In this document: positions 22,692 to 32,334 of the stretch, piece after piece
Position numbering within the stretch: position 1 is the first letter of the stretch
How the letters are laid out: each line of letters begins with the position of its first letter
Assembly (NCBI GenBank): GCA_963696505.1
Contig: CAVOKN010000019.1
Span: forward strand, 45,615 to 109,614
Length of the DNA: 64,000 nucleotides
DNA from: CAVOKN01 sp963696505
GTDB taxonomy: Bacteria; Pseudomonadota; Gammaproteobacteria; Burkholderiales; Rhodocyclaceae
Reading direction: 5' to 3'
The notes under the pieces: generated by a model
What the model saw: the letters and a program-made list of their open reading frames with translations, nothing else
The model's database searches: none
What the model was told of the DNA's origin: nothing
Program-made: the position numbers and the translations under genes

Positions 22692-22993
22692 TCAGGGCTC
22701 GCAGGCGAGGAACTCCGCGAACATCTCGCTTGCCCAGGCAACGCCCTCGCCCCCGGGATTGGGGTCGGCCTGCTGCTTCACCGTTTGCTCGATCAACCGT
22801 TCGCCGCGAAGCGGGTAGCGCGTTTCGATGCGCAGCATCTCCAGGGGATCGAAGTCGCTCAAGACGCGGCACACGCTTTCCGGCAGCAGCTTGTCTGCGG
22901 CCTTTCCGCCCACGCGCGGGCGGCGTTCTCGTGGGCGACGATGCGCGCCTGGCGGTTCGCCATGTGGCCGCACTTGTAGTAAAAGGTGCAGGG
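22692..22993 (-). pseudogene. Frameshifted hypothetical protein
   Basis: Two consecutive minus-strand frames join into one plausible protein. The first reads PPCTFYYKCGHMANRQ and continues to HENAARAWAE. One base off, the second carries on with KAADKLLPESVCRVLSDFDP to the stop at 22692 (AEFLACEP). The composition is that of a real cytosolic protein, but I do not recognise the family. The change of frame near 22905 sits in GGCGGAAAGGCCGC and needs one base. The start is not clear. It lies 165 bases upstream of the transglycosylase on the same strand and may belong to the same relic. Confidence 0.45.
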
Positions 22994-23046
22994 CGGTTTC
23001 AAGTCCCAACTGCAAGCAATCGTGGAATAGCACAACGAGGAACGCA

Positions 23047-23883
23047 ATGATGAGCAGATTCACGTACATCCTGTTCGGCCTTCTGGCTCTTTTCTATCTG
23101 ACGCCTGGAGATTCTCTTGCTCAAACAGATGTCAAAGGAAGCAAGGATCATCCATTGATAAGCCGCATGCCCGGCTACTACATCAGCAAATACGAGGTAT
23201 CCGAGTTCGGCGGGTTCGATCCGACGGTCATTGGGGGCGCCGATGTTCACTGGGAGGGAAAAGTGTACTCCTACGGGTATTCGCGGATGGAGGGTGGCCG
23301 GCCCATCACTGAGCTGCAGATCGTCCGAAACTACGAAACGGCGATCAAGCAGGCAGGCGGACGTATCCTTGGCGGCGACGAACGACGGGTGGCAACCGAG
23401 ATCAGAAAGGCCGGCGCCTTCGCCGGGGTCTACGTGGAAGTGTTCAACGCCGGCAGAGACTACAGTCTGACGATCGTCGAGTCGCAGCCGATGCGCCAGG
23501 AGGTCGTCGCGGACGCATCGGTGATGCGCAATGACCTCGCCAACACAGGCAAGACGATCGTTCATGGCATTTACTTCGACACCGCTTCGGCGACGATCAA
23601 GCCTGAGTCGGAGCGCGCTCTGGCCGAGATGGTGAAATTGCTCACAGGCTCCCCCGCGCTCAAGGCATACGTGGTCGGCCATACGGACAGCGTCGGCAGC
23701 CTCGAATCGAACCTCAAGCTTTCTTCAGACCGCGCCGCTTCGGTAGTCAAGGCGCTCGCAGCGCGAGGCGTAGCAGCGGCACGCTTGAAGTCTGCCGGGC
23801 TAGGTCCGTACTCGCCGGTAGCTTCAAATGAAACGGATGGGGGCAAGGCGAAGAACCGTCGGGTGGAGCTTGTCAATCAATAG
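23047..23883 (+). CDS. OmpA-family outer-membrane protein
   Basis: This 278-residue exported protein has a signal peptide (FTYILFGLLALFYLTPGDSLA) at residues 4-25, a central domain of about 130 residues (DLRV-like, with YSYGYSRMEGGRPITELQIV), and a C-terminal OmpA peptidoglycan-binding domain. That domain begins GIYFDTASATIKPESERAL and contains VVGHTDSVGSLESNLKLSSDRA and the terminal KNRRVEL. It therefore anchors to the murein at the outer membrane. GAGG precedes two adjacent ATGs; the first (23047) is used. Codon use and slightly lower GC than its neighbours are unremarkable. It appears to be a single-gene unit. Confidence 0.9.
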   Translation: MMSRFTYILFGLLALFYLTPGDSLAQTDVKGSKDHPLISRMPGYYISKYEVSEFGGFDPTVIGGADVHWEGKVYSYGYSRMEGGRPITELQIVRNYETAIKQAGGRILGGDERRVATEIRKAGAFAGVYVEVFNAGRDYSLTIVESQPMRQEVVADASVMRNDLANTGKTIVHGIYFDTASATIKPESERALAEMVKLLTGSPALKAYVVGHTDSVGSLESNLKLSSDRAASVVKALAARGVAAARLKSAGLGPYSPVASNETDGGKAKNRRVELVNQ

Positions 23884-23957
23884 CCTTCAGTAGGCTGACG
23901 CAGTGCTCGTCATGTCAGGAGCCTCGGGGCAACGATGATCGAGTGCGAAGGCCGGGG

Positions 23958-24257
23958 TCAATCGTCATCGAGCTCCGGGTTCCATCCAGCCGCTCGCGCA
24001 CGTTCCAGCGCCGCGTCGTAGATTTGGGCATGGCGTTCGCGCAACTGCGCAGGCAGGCGGCTGGGGAGGTGTCCGTGAGGTGCCCACGCCTGGGATACCC
24101 TGTCGGCGAGCTCCTGCATCTGGGCAGCCGCCCAGCCGCTGCAGGTCTGCGTCTCCGGAATCAGCCCGAAGACCCAGCCATCCATCACGATTCGCCCCAG
24201 GTGAGTGAGGCCGCCGTCGTGATCGTCAAGGAGTCCAGGGTAGTTGGTATCGCTCAT
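23958..24257 (-). CDS. Conserved hypothetical protein (99 aa)
   Basis: This small soluble acidic protein starts MSDTNYPGLLDDHDGGLTHL and ends GWNPELDDD. AAAGGAT lies seven bases before the ATG. The pattern is typical of a conserved, uncharacterised family in Rhodocyclales, with a C-terminal LRERHAQIYDAALERARAAG helix. I know no function. It is convergent with the OmpA gene, 74 bases from its stop. Confidence 0.7.
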   Translation of the reverse strand: MSDTNYPGLLDDHDGGLTHLGRIVMDGWVFGLIPETQTCSGWAAAQMQELADRVSQAWAPHGHLPSRLPAQLRERHAQIYDAALERARAAGWNPELDDD

Positions 24258-24769
24258 GATTTGATCCTTTCCATTTCCGAAGTTTGTCCTTCCGCTCCTG
24301 AGCCTTCAGAGCAGGCACTCAGTCCCGGATCTTGGAGCCGCCCAAGCCATCATGGCGATCCCCTGCAAGCTGCCGGCCCGCGCGGGGCAGGGGCGCTGCG
24401 CATGCCGGAAATCGAACCAAGCCAGCATCAGCCGGGCGTAAAGGCTGCTGGTCGCCAAGGCCTGTCCTGCGCAAGAACCACATCCGCCCGTACCGACCCC
24501 AGCGAGTATGCGTGATGTAAGCTGGCCATCACCAGTCGGTGTGGACGCGTCAGCCGCAAATGGGGCAACCGTTGCCGCGAATCCGTGTGCCCACCGGGTC
24601 AATGAGAAGCACGCTGCAAGCAATCCGGAACGGACGAGTCCTCGCCGAGAGTGCGGGGCGAGTAGCCTGCTGATCGCCCCGCCCCCCAATCGGCCCTACA
24701 CGGCTTTTGCGGCAGCGGCGCAAGGTTACACTGCGAAAAGCTTGGCGCGATCGGATCAGATCCAGCGTG
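24258..24769. other. Intergenic region without recognisable gene
   Basis: These 512 bases hold short open frames on both strands. A minus-strand frame at 24306-24689 contains GVGTGGCGSCAGQALA but has no ribosome site or family, so I do not call it. The promoters of the 99-residue protein and the rhomboid gene should be here. Confidence 0.45.
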
Positions 24770-25381
24770 ATGACTATTTCCACTGCTGAGGCCAACGAGG
24801 AGCGCCGGTTTCACCGCTCGATCGTCACCGCCGTGACCTTCGTTGCCGTGCTCTGGCTGATCCAGATCGATGCTGCCGTTTTCGATCTGAATCTCGTGCC
24901 GGCCGGAATCTACCCGCGGCGCCTCGGTGGCCTCCCTGGCATCGCGTTGGCTCCGCTGATTCACGCATCCTTCACGCACCTGTTTGCCAATTCCCTTCCG
25001 ATCGTCGTCATCGGGACCGCGTTGCTCTATGGGTATCCACGCTCGGCGCGACTTGTCCTTGCCTGCCTGTATGGTGGGACGGGCCTGGGCGTTTGGCTGT
25101 TTGGACGAGAGGCCTATCACATCGGAGCGAGCGGGCTGGCCACTGGCATGATGTTCTTCGTCTTCACCATCGGCGCCCTGCGCTGGGATCGACGGGCCAT
25201 CGCACTGTCCGCGATCGTATTCTTTCTCTACGGTGGCATGATCTGGGGCGTTTTCCCGACCGATCCGGAGGTCTCCTACGAATCGCACTTCTTCGGCGCG
25301 CTGCTGGGCGTGGCATTGGCGATCTTCTTTCGAAACATTGATCCGGCACCGCCAGAGAAACGATACAGTTGGGAGCTATGA
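24770..25381 (+). CDS. Rhomboid-family intramembrane serine protease
   Basis: This 203-residue polytopic membrane protein has six predicted helices. The catalytic serine is in HIGASGLATG (GxSG motif) and the catalytic histidine in YESHFFGALLG on a later helix; HASFTHLFANSLP fits the conserved HxxxN loop of helix 2. All rhomboid active-site elements are present, so it should cleave membrane-anchored substrates within the bilayer. No partner substrate can be named. The ATG at 24770 is chosen because the hydrophobic core and family N-terminus start just after it; the ribosome site (GATCCAGCG) is weak. No operon partner is evident. Confidence 0.9.
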   Translation: MTISTAEANEERRFHRSIVTAVTFVAVLWLIQIDAAVFDLNLVPAGIYPRRLGGLPGIALAPLIHASFTHLFANSLPIVVIGTALLYGYPRSARLVLACLYGGTGLGVWLFGREAYHIGASGLATGMMFFVFTIGALRWDRRAIALSAIVFFLYGGMIWGVFPTDPEVSYESHFFGALLGVALAIFFRNIDPAPPEKRYSWEL

Positions 25382-25748
25382 GGAAGAGGCGCAATCCGAT
25401 TCCACGGATGCCGCGTCCGAGCGAGGCGGTTCGGAGCCCACAACGCTCCATTGACGGTATGCCTCGGATCCGGGGTGTGTGTATCAACCTCGAGGGGAGG
25501 GCATCCTGCGGCAGCGAACGCACGGCCGACGGCCATCTCCGGCCGCTCGTGACGCGGCAAGACTGCGCTCCGATGCGCGTGCTCCACCGCGCATAGGAGA
25601 CCTTCCTGAATTCGGGCGCTGGTCATGCCTCGCCGAATCGGACCAGATTCGTTACGAATGCACGGGCCGCGGTTCGATGCCGGCTACTGCCCAAGATAGC
25701 TCTCGTGTTCCCGGATTCGCATGTCCTGTCAAAGAACCATTCCTGACT
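25382..25748. other. Spacer between convergent genes
   Basis: About 365 bases lie between the rhomboid stop and the stop of the large regulator. I see no gene or structured element. Confidence 0.5.
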
Positions 25749-28700
25749 CTACTTCAAGGCAGCCAGGTAGAGTTGGGTCGTCGCCTGGGATGGCTCGACG
25801 CCAAGCCGGGTCGCGAAAGTCTTCTGGCACCGTCTGTACGCACTGACCGTGTCGGCCGCCTGCCCGTTGGCAATGTGGCAGCGCATCACGCCGCGATGGA
25901 ATTCTTCGACGAGATCGTCCACCTCCAGGCCGAAGCGGTAATAGGCGAAAGCCTCGTCCAACTTTGCGGCACGCTCGGCCTCCTGACCGCCATCGCACAC
26001 CTTCCCTACAACCTGCATGTGAAGCCTCTCTCGTAGCGCGAGCGCCCACGGTGCGTCCTGTTCGCCCGCCAGGAAGGGCCCGCGATAGAGGTCCGCGAGA
26101 CGCTTTCTCAGCGCGCTCGCATCGGGGCCGCCGGGGGCGGCTAGCGCACGTTCCAACGACCAACGGTCTACCCAGCATCGCGTTCGATCGAGGCTCAGCT
26201 TGCCGTCGTGGCGTCTGATGGTGTCCGCGCCGACGAGCTTGCGCAGCCTGAAAAGCGTCGTCGCCAGAGCCTGGTCGCCGGAGTCGCCTTCGGAGTCCGA
26301 CCAAAGGGCATCGCTCAGTTTCGACTCTGGTACCTCGGCGCCGCCGAAGGCGATCAGGGCCTTGAGCAGATTCAGCGGCATGCGCTGCGTCTTGCCCGAA
26401 AATTTCAGCACTTCTCCGTCGCGCAGTATCGCGAAGCGCCCGAGCGTGAACACCTTGACCGGCCAGGGCCAGGCCTCCGACGCCATGGCCTCCTCGGGCG
26501 GATCCAATGAGCCCTTGCGGATCAGGTCGGCCGCATAGCTCGGCTCTATGCCGTGCTCCAGCGCCCGCAGGCAGAGCAGGGCGATCCGATCGCGCGGCCA
26601 GAAATAGGAGCCCGCATAGCCGTGTCTCGCGCAGAGGCCCATGCCATCGCGCAGATCGCCGAGGGCCGACCTCGCTGCGACCGGCAGCAAACTCCCGTGC
26701 CGCGCGAACGAGGAGGCCCACAGCGCGCAACAGATCGTTGTTCAGTCGCTGCGCGACGGACAGACCTTCCTCGAGAAAGGCCCCGGCCAATGCAGGGTCC
26801 TTGCAGCGCTCCGCCGCGCAGGACATTCCGATCAGCCACGCGCCGGTGAAGAACGGAGACCCCAGTCGCTTGATGTTCTCGACGGCCGCCACCGCGTTGC
26901 GCAATCCTTCGGCATGACTGCCGTGCAACGCGGCCAGACGCGCCGACAAGGCGTGGTGGTAGGCCGCATCGGCCGTCCGCCGCAGATCCGCGGTGGCCTC
27001 GAGTGCGGCCCGGAATCTGGCCGCCGCGGCGTAATCCTCGGCGTTCACCGCGGCACAAGCCGCCAGCCAGAGCAGGGTGCTGTCCCAGAAGTGCAGGCCG
27101 CTCTCCCGGGCAATCGCGAGGCCCCGCTCGACCGCCGTTACGCATCGCGCCGATTCGCCCAGGTGCAGCGCAATGATCGCATCCACCAGGCACTCCACCA
27201 TCGGCGCCAGAGGCGAGGCCGGGGCCTCGGCCAACGATCGCATGCGGAAGGATTCGAACAAGCCAGCGGCATCGGCAAGCTGCCCGCGCCAAAGACGGTC
27301 GATGCACACATGCAGCCGTATCAGGGCGCGCAGGGCGGGCTGCTCGGTATTGTTCTCAAGCGCGACGACTCGCTCTGCCCAGTCCTCGATCTCGTCGCGC
27401 TCGGGCTGGCGGAAGGACAGGGCGACAAACATGCTGAACGAAACCCGGGCCTTGGCCATCGCCGGTGCCCGGTCGTAAAGCGGACGCAGCCGCCGGTCGA
27501 ACTCGGCCAGCCAGCGGTCCATCTGTGCGAGGTCGTCATACTGGTGAAAGATCGCATCGACCGCACCCGACCACGCGAGCAGCAATCCGTCGGCCGCGCC
27601 GTCTGCGCCCCGGAATCGTTCGTACGCGCGGGTGAAGCACTGCAGGCTCGCTGCCGGGTCATGCAGCAGCAGGCATGCGCCCAGCCAGTAATCGAGCCAC
27701 GGATCGGAGCGGCGCTCAAGGGCCGGAAGCTTGCGCAGCCACGACTCCAGCGTCATGTGCCGTCCCTGTTCGATCAGGCGCATTGCCTGCGCCAGGATCA
27801 GGTCGCGCAGATCGGGCCAGGCTTCGAGTTCGATCAGCAGCACGGCGGCATCCTCCGGCCGGTCTTCTCTTGCCAGCAGCGTCGCCGCCTGCTTCTTCAA
27901 TTGCGCCAGCGCCGCCGGACCAAGCGTCGCTGCCGCCTGGCGCAACAGGAAATCTCGGAACAGCGGGTGGTATTGGTAGTGGCACGGGACGTTTCCATGA
28001 CGGACGGTGAAGTAGCCGCTGTGGGCCAGGCGTTCGAGCTCGCCTGATGCCTCGGGCTGCCCGGAGAGCACCTCGGCGACTGCCGGACTCACCGCGGGCG
28101 CGACGGACGTGCTCATCAGGAGCCGCCGTGTGCTGTCCGGAAGTTTGCGGTAGACCTCCTCCGCGAAATAGTCGAACAGCGCGAGTCCCGGCGGCGACGC
28201 AGACGGAACCGCGGAGCCCCCCTGATCCTCGATCAGCAGCCGCAGCCCAGCCGCCCAACCGGCGGAGCGCCGGTGCCAGGTTTGCGCACTGTCGGGGGTG
28301 AGCGCCAGGCCATGCAGTCGGGCAAAGCCCTCGACCTCCTCGACCGTGAGCTGGAGATCCTCCCAGCGCATCCGCGCGAGGCGCGTCGCTGGCGTGCAGG
28401 CGGGCAAAGGCGGGAGGCGGGTCGCCGCGGCTGACTATGACGATACGGGTGGCTGGCGGAGTCTCCTCGCACGCGGTACGGACGATCTCGTGCAGCAGAC
28501 AGCTCTCGGGCGCCTCCTGATAGTTGTCGAGGACGAGCACGGCGCTGGGAACGGCGGCGAACAGTTGGCGGAGAAATCCGCGGGCGAAGGGTAGCAGTCC
28601 GGGCAGCGCGTCGGGCGCAAAGCGCGGCAGCCTGGCCGGGGTGCCGGTGACCGCCTGTTCGGCAGCCATCGAAAGGTAGTGGAAGAAGGTCGCCGGATCG

Positions 28701-28936
28701 GCGTCGCCCTCGTCGATCTGATACCACAGACAGGGGATGCCGCGCGCCGCGAGGTAGCCCGCAACCAGCGTGGTCTTTCCCGCTCCCGGGGGGCCGACAA
28801 TCCACGTGGCGGAACGCTCTCGATGGCGATCGAGAATCGCATAGAGACGTTCGCGCGGCAGAATCCCGCCGTGCCTCGGCGCCTCGATCTTGGCGAGCCA
28901 TACCGACCGTGGCGCGTTCGAGTGTGTCCTCCCCAT
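25749..28936 (-). pseudogene. STAND-ATPase transcriptional regulator with BTAD C-terminus, two frameshifts
   Basis: Three frames join into one regulator of about 1060 residues. The N-terminal part has a MalT-like STAND ATPase: Walker A in VGPPGAGKTTLVAGYL and Walker B in SAVLVLDNYQEAP. Near 28380 the frame advances by one base and the protein goes on through winged-helix and TPR-like repeats (RLARMRWEDLQLTVEEVEGF onward). Near 26690 it advances by one base again and continues as a SARP-type winged helix (VFTLGRFAILRDGE, LLKALIAFGG) and bacterial transcriptional activator domain (HRGVMRCHIANGQAADTVSAY). There is no LuxR helix-turn-helix; the DNA-binding part is the OmpR/SARP type. Homology is continuous across both breaks, so sequencing indels are as likely as decay. 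The start at 28936 has GCGGGG eight bases upstream. Confidence 0.85.
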
Positions 28937-29080
28937 CGCACACACCCCGCTTCATCAAAGCGCATTCGCTCTGCGCAAACCCACTATACGCCGCAATCCT
29001 GCGGGCGAATCCGAATCCGTACCCGATCTGTAATCCTCAGAGGCTTACGCTCCCCGACGTCAGCCGGTAACGGGGATGCA

Positions 29081-29287
29081 ATGCTGATCGAGAGCTACGT
29101 CATCCGCATCTATCGCCGCCCCCCAGCAGGCGGCGGGCATGAGCTCGTGGGGCTCGTGGAAGCGGAGGGAATCGGCGGGCAACGACGCTTCAGTACCGTC
29201 GAGGAGCTGTGGGCGATCCTGGCCGAACGCCCTTCCGGCACGCCACGCGGGGCGGCACCGCTGCCGGCTGCCGAGAGCGACCGTTAG
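29081..29287 (+). CDS. Small conserved hypothetical protein (68 aa)
   Basis: This short protein starts MLIESYVIRIYRRPPAGGGH and has LVGLVEAEGIGGQRRFSTVEELWAIL trimmed around its core, a beta-strand and helix pattern. Such small proteins are often found next to STAND/BTAD regulators in betaproteobacteria, as here, where the regulator starts 145 bases away and is divergent. CGGGGATGCA before the ATG could serve as a ribosome site. Its function is unknown. Confidence 0.6.
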   Translation: MLIESYVIRIYRRPPAGGGHELVGLVEAEGIGGQRRFSTVEELWAILAERPSGTPRGAAPLPAAESDR

Positions 29288-29454
29288 CCCCGTTGCAGTT
29301 TCCAGCAACCGGTCGGGGTCATCGGCGCCGAATTCCAGTTCATTCGACCTTCGGCATGGACAGGAGGTGATGCGAAAGCCAATCAAGTAAGGGAAACGCA
29401 ACGACACCACCCGGACACCCGCAGCGCGTACCAACACCCGTGGAGGTCAAGATC

Positions 29455-30352
29455 ATGAAAGACAGCACCAAGGCACAAGACACAGGGACAGCATGGAGCC
29501 GCGCATCCCGTCGCGGCATTCTCGTCACACTCGCAATCGCGGCGGGCGCCGTTTCACTCGGCCTGGCGAAGCCGGTCCAGGCCGACAACCCTACGCTGTA
29601 CGCAACCAGTTTCGAGCAAGCAGATCTTCCCGCGTCGGCGACAAACTCCTCGGGCTCGACGGCTGGGTGGCGGCGGCCGCACCACCCTTCCCGCCAATAG
29701 GTGGTCCTCAATCCGGACGCCGCGATCATCACCGGCGGCCGCGGCGAGCAAGCACAAGCAGTCCGTCGAGGTGTCGCGGCGGAGATCTTGATTCGGATCG
29801 AGTAGGGCATCTACACGCCCCCGTATGATGCCGTGGGGTCGTACCGGAAGCCAATCGGAGACGAGATCGTCGCCCGGCAATCGCCGGTGCAATACGAGGC
29901 CGACCTGCTGCTCGAAACGGATCAGCTGGCCACCCCCGGCCAGTTCTTCTCGATGACGATCTCCGCGCGCTCTGGAACGGTCAGACGCTTGGCGAGGTAG
30001 GGCTGTCGTCTCAAGGGGTATTCGAAGGATATTCGTTCGAGTTCGAAGTGGACCCGGGCTTCGAACCGGTTGTGGCCAGCACTCGGATCAGCTTCAACCA
30101 GTGGTATCGAATCTCGATGCTTCTCGACTACGTGAACCGCACCAGCTCGTACTACCTCGACGGTCGCCTGGTGGGAACGGCCAACTTCCCGCCTGCCCCG
30201 TCCCGCCTGTAACCGATCTCCTGTCGCGCGTCGCTATCGTGGTGTATGCGCGTCCGGACGGCGGAGTCGCGGGCGGCCCGGGTAGTCTGCGGTCGAACTA
30301 CACCGCCCGCTTCGACAACCTCAGGGTGAGGGTGAATACCGCCGCCAGATAG
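29455..30352 (+). pseudogene. Decayed secreted lectin-like protein, copy A
   Basis: An ATG at 29455 opens a protein with a twin-arginine-like signal (ASRRGILVTLAIAAGAVSL, cleavage after VQA) and DNPTLYATSFEQADLP. The frame is soon lost near 29630. Homologous pieces then appear in different frames: DGWVAA, NPDAAIITGGRGEQAQAV, PIGDEIVARQSPVQYEADLL, FNQWYRISMLLDYVNRTSSY, YLDGRLVGTANFPPAP and finally NYTARFDNLRVRVNTAAR before the stop at 30352. The composition resembles concanavalin-A/laminin-G-like beta-jelly-roll proteins. There are at least four frame changes and an in-frame stop, so it cannot be translated as a whole. A related remnant follows at once. Confidence 0.65.
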
Positions 30353-30660
30353 GCGCATGCTTGGTCGCCGCGGCATGTCATGCCCTTGAAGTTCGTCGGA
30401 AAGGCGGGGCTACAGGGAGGAATCGCGCAACACACGGGCCATCGAGAGGGACCGCAGGAGTCAGGGTGGCTTTCTCGGTGGTCTCTCGCGATTCTTCTCC
30501 GGCCCGCCCGATTCGCGAGCCGGGGCGAGCTGAAGGGGCGCTGCTTGGGTTGAATGCCCGTCGCATTGGTCCAGGCAACGCTGGCGCGGTTCGTTCGTTC
30601 ACCCAACGACACCCGCCGCCGCGGCGAGCGCCGGACGCACCCGTTCATCGGTCGGACAGC

Positions 30661-30903
30661 ACTACGGGTAGTGCTTCAACCACCGCTACCAACATACCGG
30701 CAACGTACGGCGGCCGAAACCCCGAAAGTCGCCATCCGATCTGCCTCCGTGCCGATGATGGCAACGGATCGCTATGCATCTATGCGCGGCCGGATGGCGA
30801 AGAAGAAAGTGGCGGTGCGGGCAGCACTCGATCGAGCTACACGGCGCGGTTCGACAACTTCCGGGTCAGCGTGCACAGCGCAGCGCCCGACATAGACGAC
30901 TGA
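30661..30903 (+). pseudogene. Decayed secreted lectin-like protein, copy B (C-terminal remnant)
   Basis: The stretch ending at 30903 reads CIYARPDGEEESGGAGSTRS then SYTARFDNFRVSVHSAA, closely matching YARPDGGVAGGPGSLRS/NYTARFDNLRVRVNTAA at the end of copy A. Only the C-terminal end is recognisable. The 300 bases before it (30353-30660) show no clear homology. The two copies are a tandem duplication, both decaying. Confidence 0.6.
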
Positions 30904-30989
30904 ACGGCATTCGAGTCGCGCCCGGTACGGGTGTTTGTACTTGCATGCTCCATATCGGACGGCCGCTTGAGTTCAGGTGTTTCTGTACC

Positions 30990-31739
30990 TCAGGCGCTTT
31001 GCCAGCCCAGGCGCAGCTCTTCGAGCATGCGTTCCGGCAGGTGCAGGGACTGGGTCACCGAACTCGGCCGCGTCAGCGCGTACAGGGCCTTCGAGCGAAA
31101 CTCGCGCCGATACAGGATGTACACCACCAGCGCCGAGGCCATGACGAACAGCCACGGATGCAGGAACCAGCTGAGCGCAGCCAGGGTGAAGTAGAAAGCG
31201 CGCAGGCCGTGGTTGAAGCTTTCTTCCGCGTAGCTTGCCACGCTGACGATGGTGCCAACGAAATCCTCGTGCTCGTCGGGTTGGTCGGAATGCGGCGCGG
31301 CGCCAATCAGCACCGCGCAGAAGTTGAACTGCCGGATCGACCAAGTAAACTTGAAGAAGGCGTAGATGAACACGCCGATCATGAGGATGATCTTGATGTG
31401 CCAGACGACCTCGGAGTCGTGGCGGGTGAACGGCAGGTTCGAGACGATGTCGATCACCCGATCGGTGGTCCCGAGAAGAGCCACCAGGCCGCCGAGAATC
31501 ACCAGAGTGGTCGAAGCGAAGAAAGTGGAACCGTTCAACAGGCTGTTGAGCGCCGCCACGTCGCCGATGCGATTCTCGTTGCCGAGCATGCGCTTGAACC
31601 ACTGTCTGCGGTAGATGCGCATGGCGACGACCAGGCTCGCCCGCGTGCCCGAGCGGTGCAAGGCGAACCAGGCATAGCCTGCCCAGCACAATACGAACCA
31701 GACAAGTACGAAAAGGTCGATCAGGGGAATTCCGAACAT
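30990..31739 (-). CDS. DUF599 family membrane protein
   Basis: This 249-residue integral membrane protein has a first helix LIDLFVLVWFVLCWAGYAWF, the family core NRIGDVAALNSLLNGSTFFA followed by STTLVILGGLVALLG, a third and fourth helix near residues 120 and 180, and FNHGLRAFYFTLAALSWFLH, where DUF599 members are conserved. GGGAG sits seven bases before the ATG. The function of the family is unknown. The gene stands alone. Confidence 0.9.
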   Translation of the reverse strand: MFGIPLIDLFVLVWFVLCWAGYAWFALHRSGTRASLVVAMRIYRRQWFKRMLGNENRIGDVAALNSLLNGSTFFASTTLVILGGLVALLGTTDRVIDIVSNLPFTRHDSEVVWHIKIILMIGVFIYAFFKFTWSIRQFNFCAVLIGAAPHSDQPDEHEDFVGTIVSVASYAEESFNHGLRAFYFTLAALSWFLHPWLFVMASALVVYILYRREFRSKALYALTRPSSVTQSLHLPERMLEELRLGWQSA

Positions 31740-32334
31740 GGTGTGTCTCCCTTCGCTGGATGTGCCATCGACGTCGCGCCGGAAACCAGATCCGGGAAAC
31801 GGCAGCGCTGTCGCGGCGGGGAGGGTGGTGGAGTGAACGCAGGCCGGCGGGTACGCGCGGCCGGTTCAGGGCTGTATGCGGGACCTATCCTAGCCGAATG
31901 ATTGCTGCAATGCAACATTATCGGCTGGGGCGCCGAGCAGCATGCAGGGGGAACCGGCTCGCCCTGGGCAAATGTGGCAAGGCGGAATGATGCGTTCGCA
32001 GTTCCAATCCGCAGGCGCGCAAGGCGCAAACCATCCGAGCAAATGTCCGGTCATGCATCGAAAGCGGACGGCGTTGACCAAGATGCGGGTGTCGGCTCTG
32101 GCCGAGAGAACCCGAAACCCGCGGTGGCGCGACGTCGGTCGGTTTGACACTTGAAAGCGATCGCTGACGACGCCGCGCCAGCCGCCTGTCTCACTGCGGG
32201 CCAGGACTTCTCGATCTTCACGTTGTTATCGGTCGGGCGCCGAACGAACGAAATTTTCGGTGCGGTACGGTGCCTGGCAACGTCGCGGGGAATCCCGCGT
32301 CGCGCGTGGTGCCCGAGGCGGGCTCACACCCTCA
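31740..32334. other. Spacer without recognisable gene
   Basis: About 600 bases upstream of the DUF599 gene. Short frames on both strands have no ribosome site or family resemblance. Presumably the DUF599 promoter lies in the first 150 bases; the rest looks empty. Confidence 0.45.

Noticed and set aside
24306..24689. 127-codon minus-strand frame with CGSC
   Set aside because: No start signal, no family and irregular composition.
29554..29892. Minus-strand frame opposite the decayed secreted protein
   Set aside because: Antisense to recognisable pieces of the lectin-like protein.
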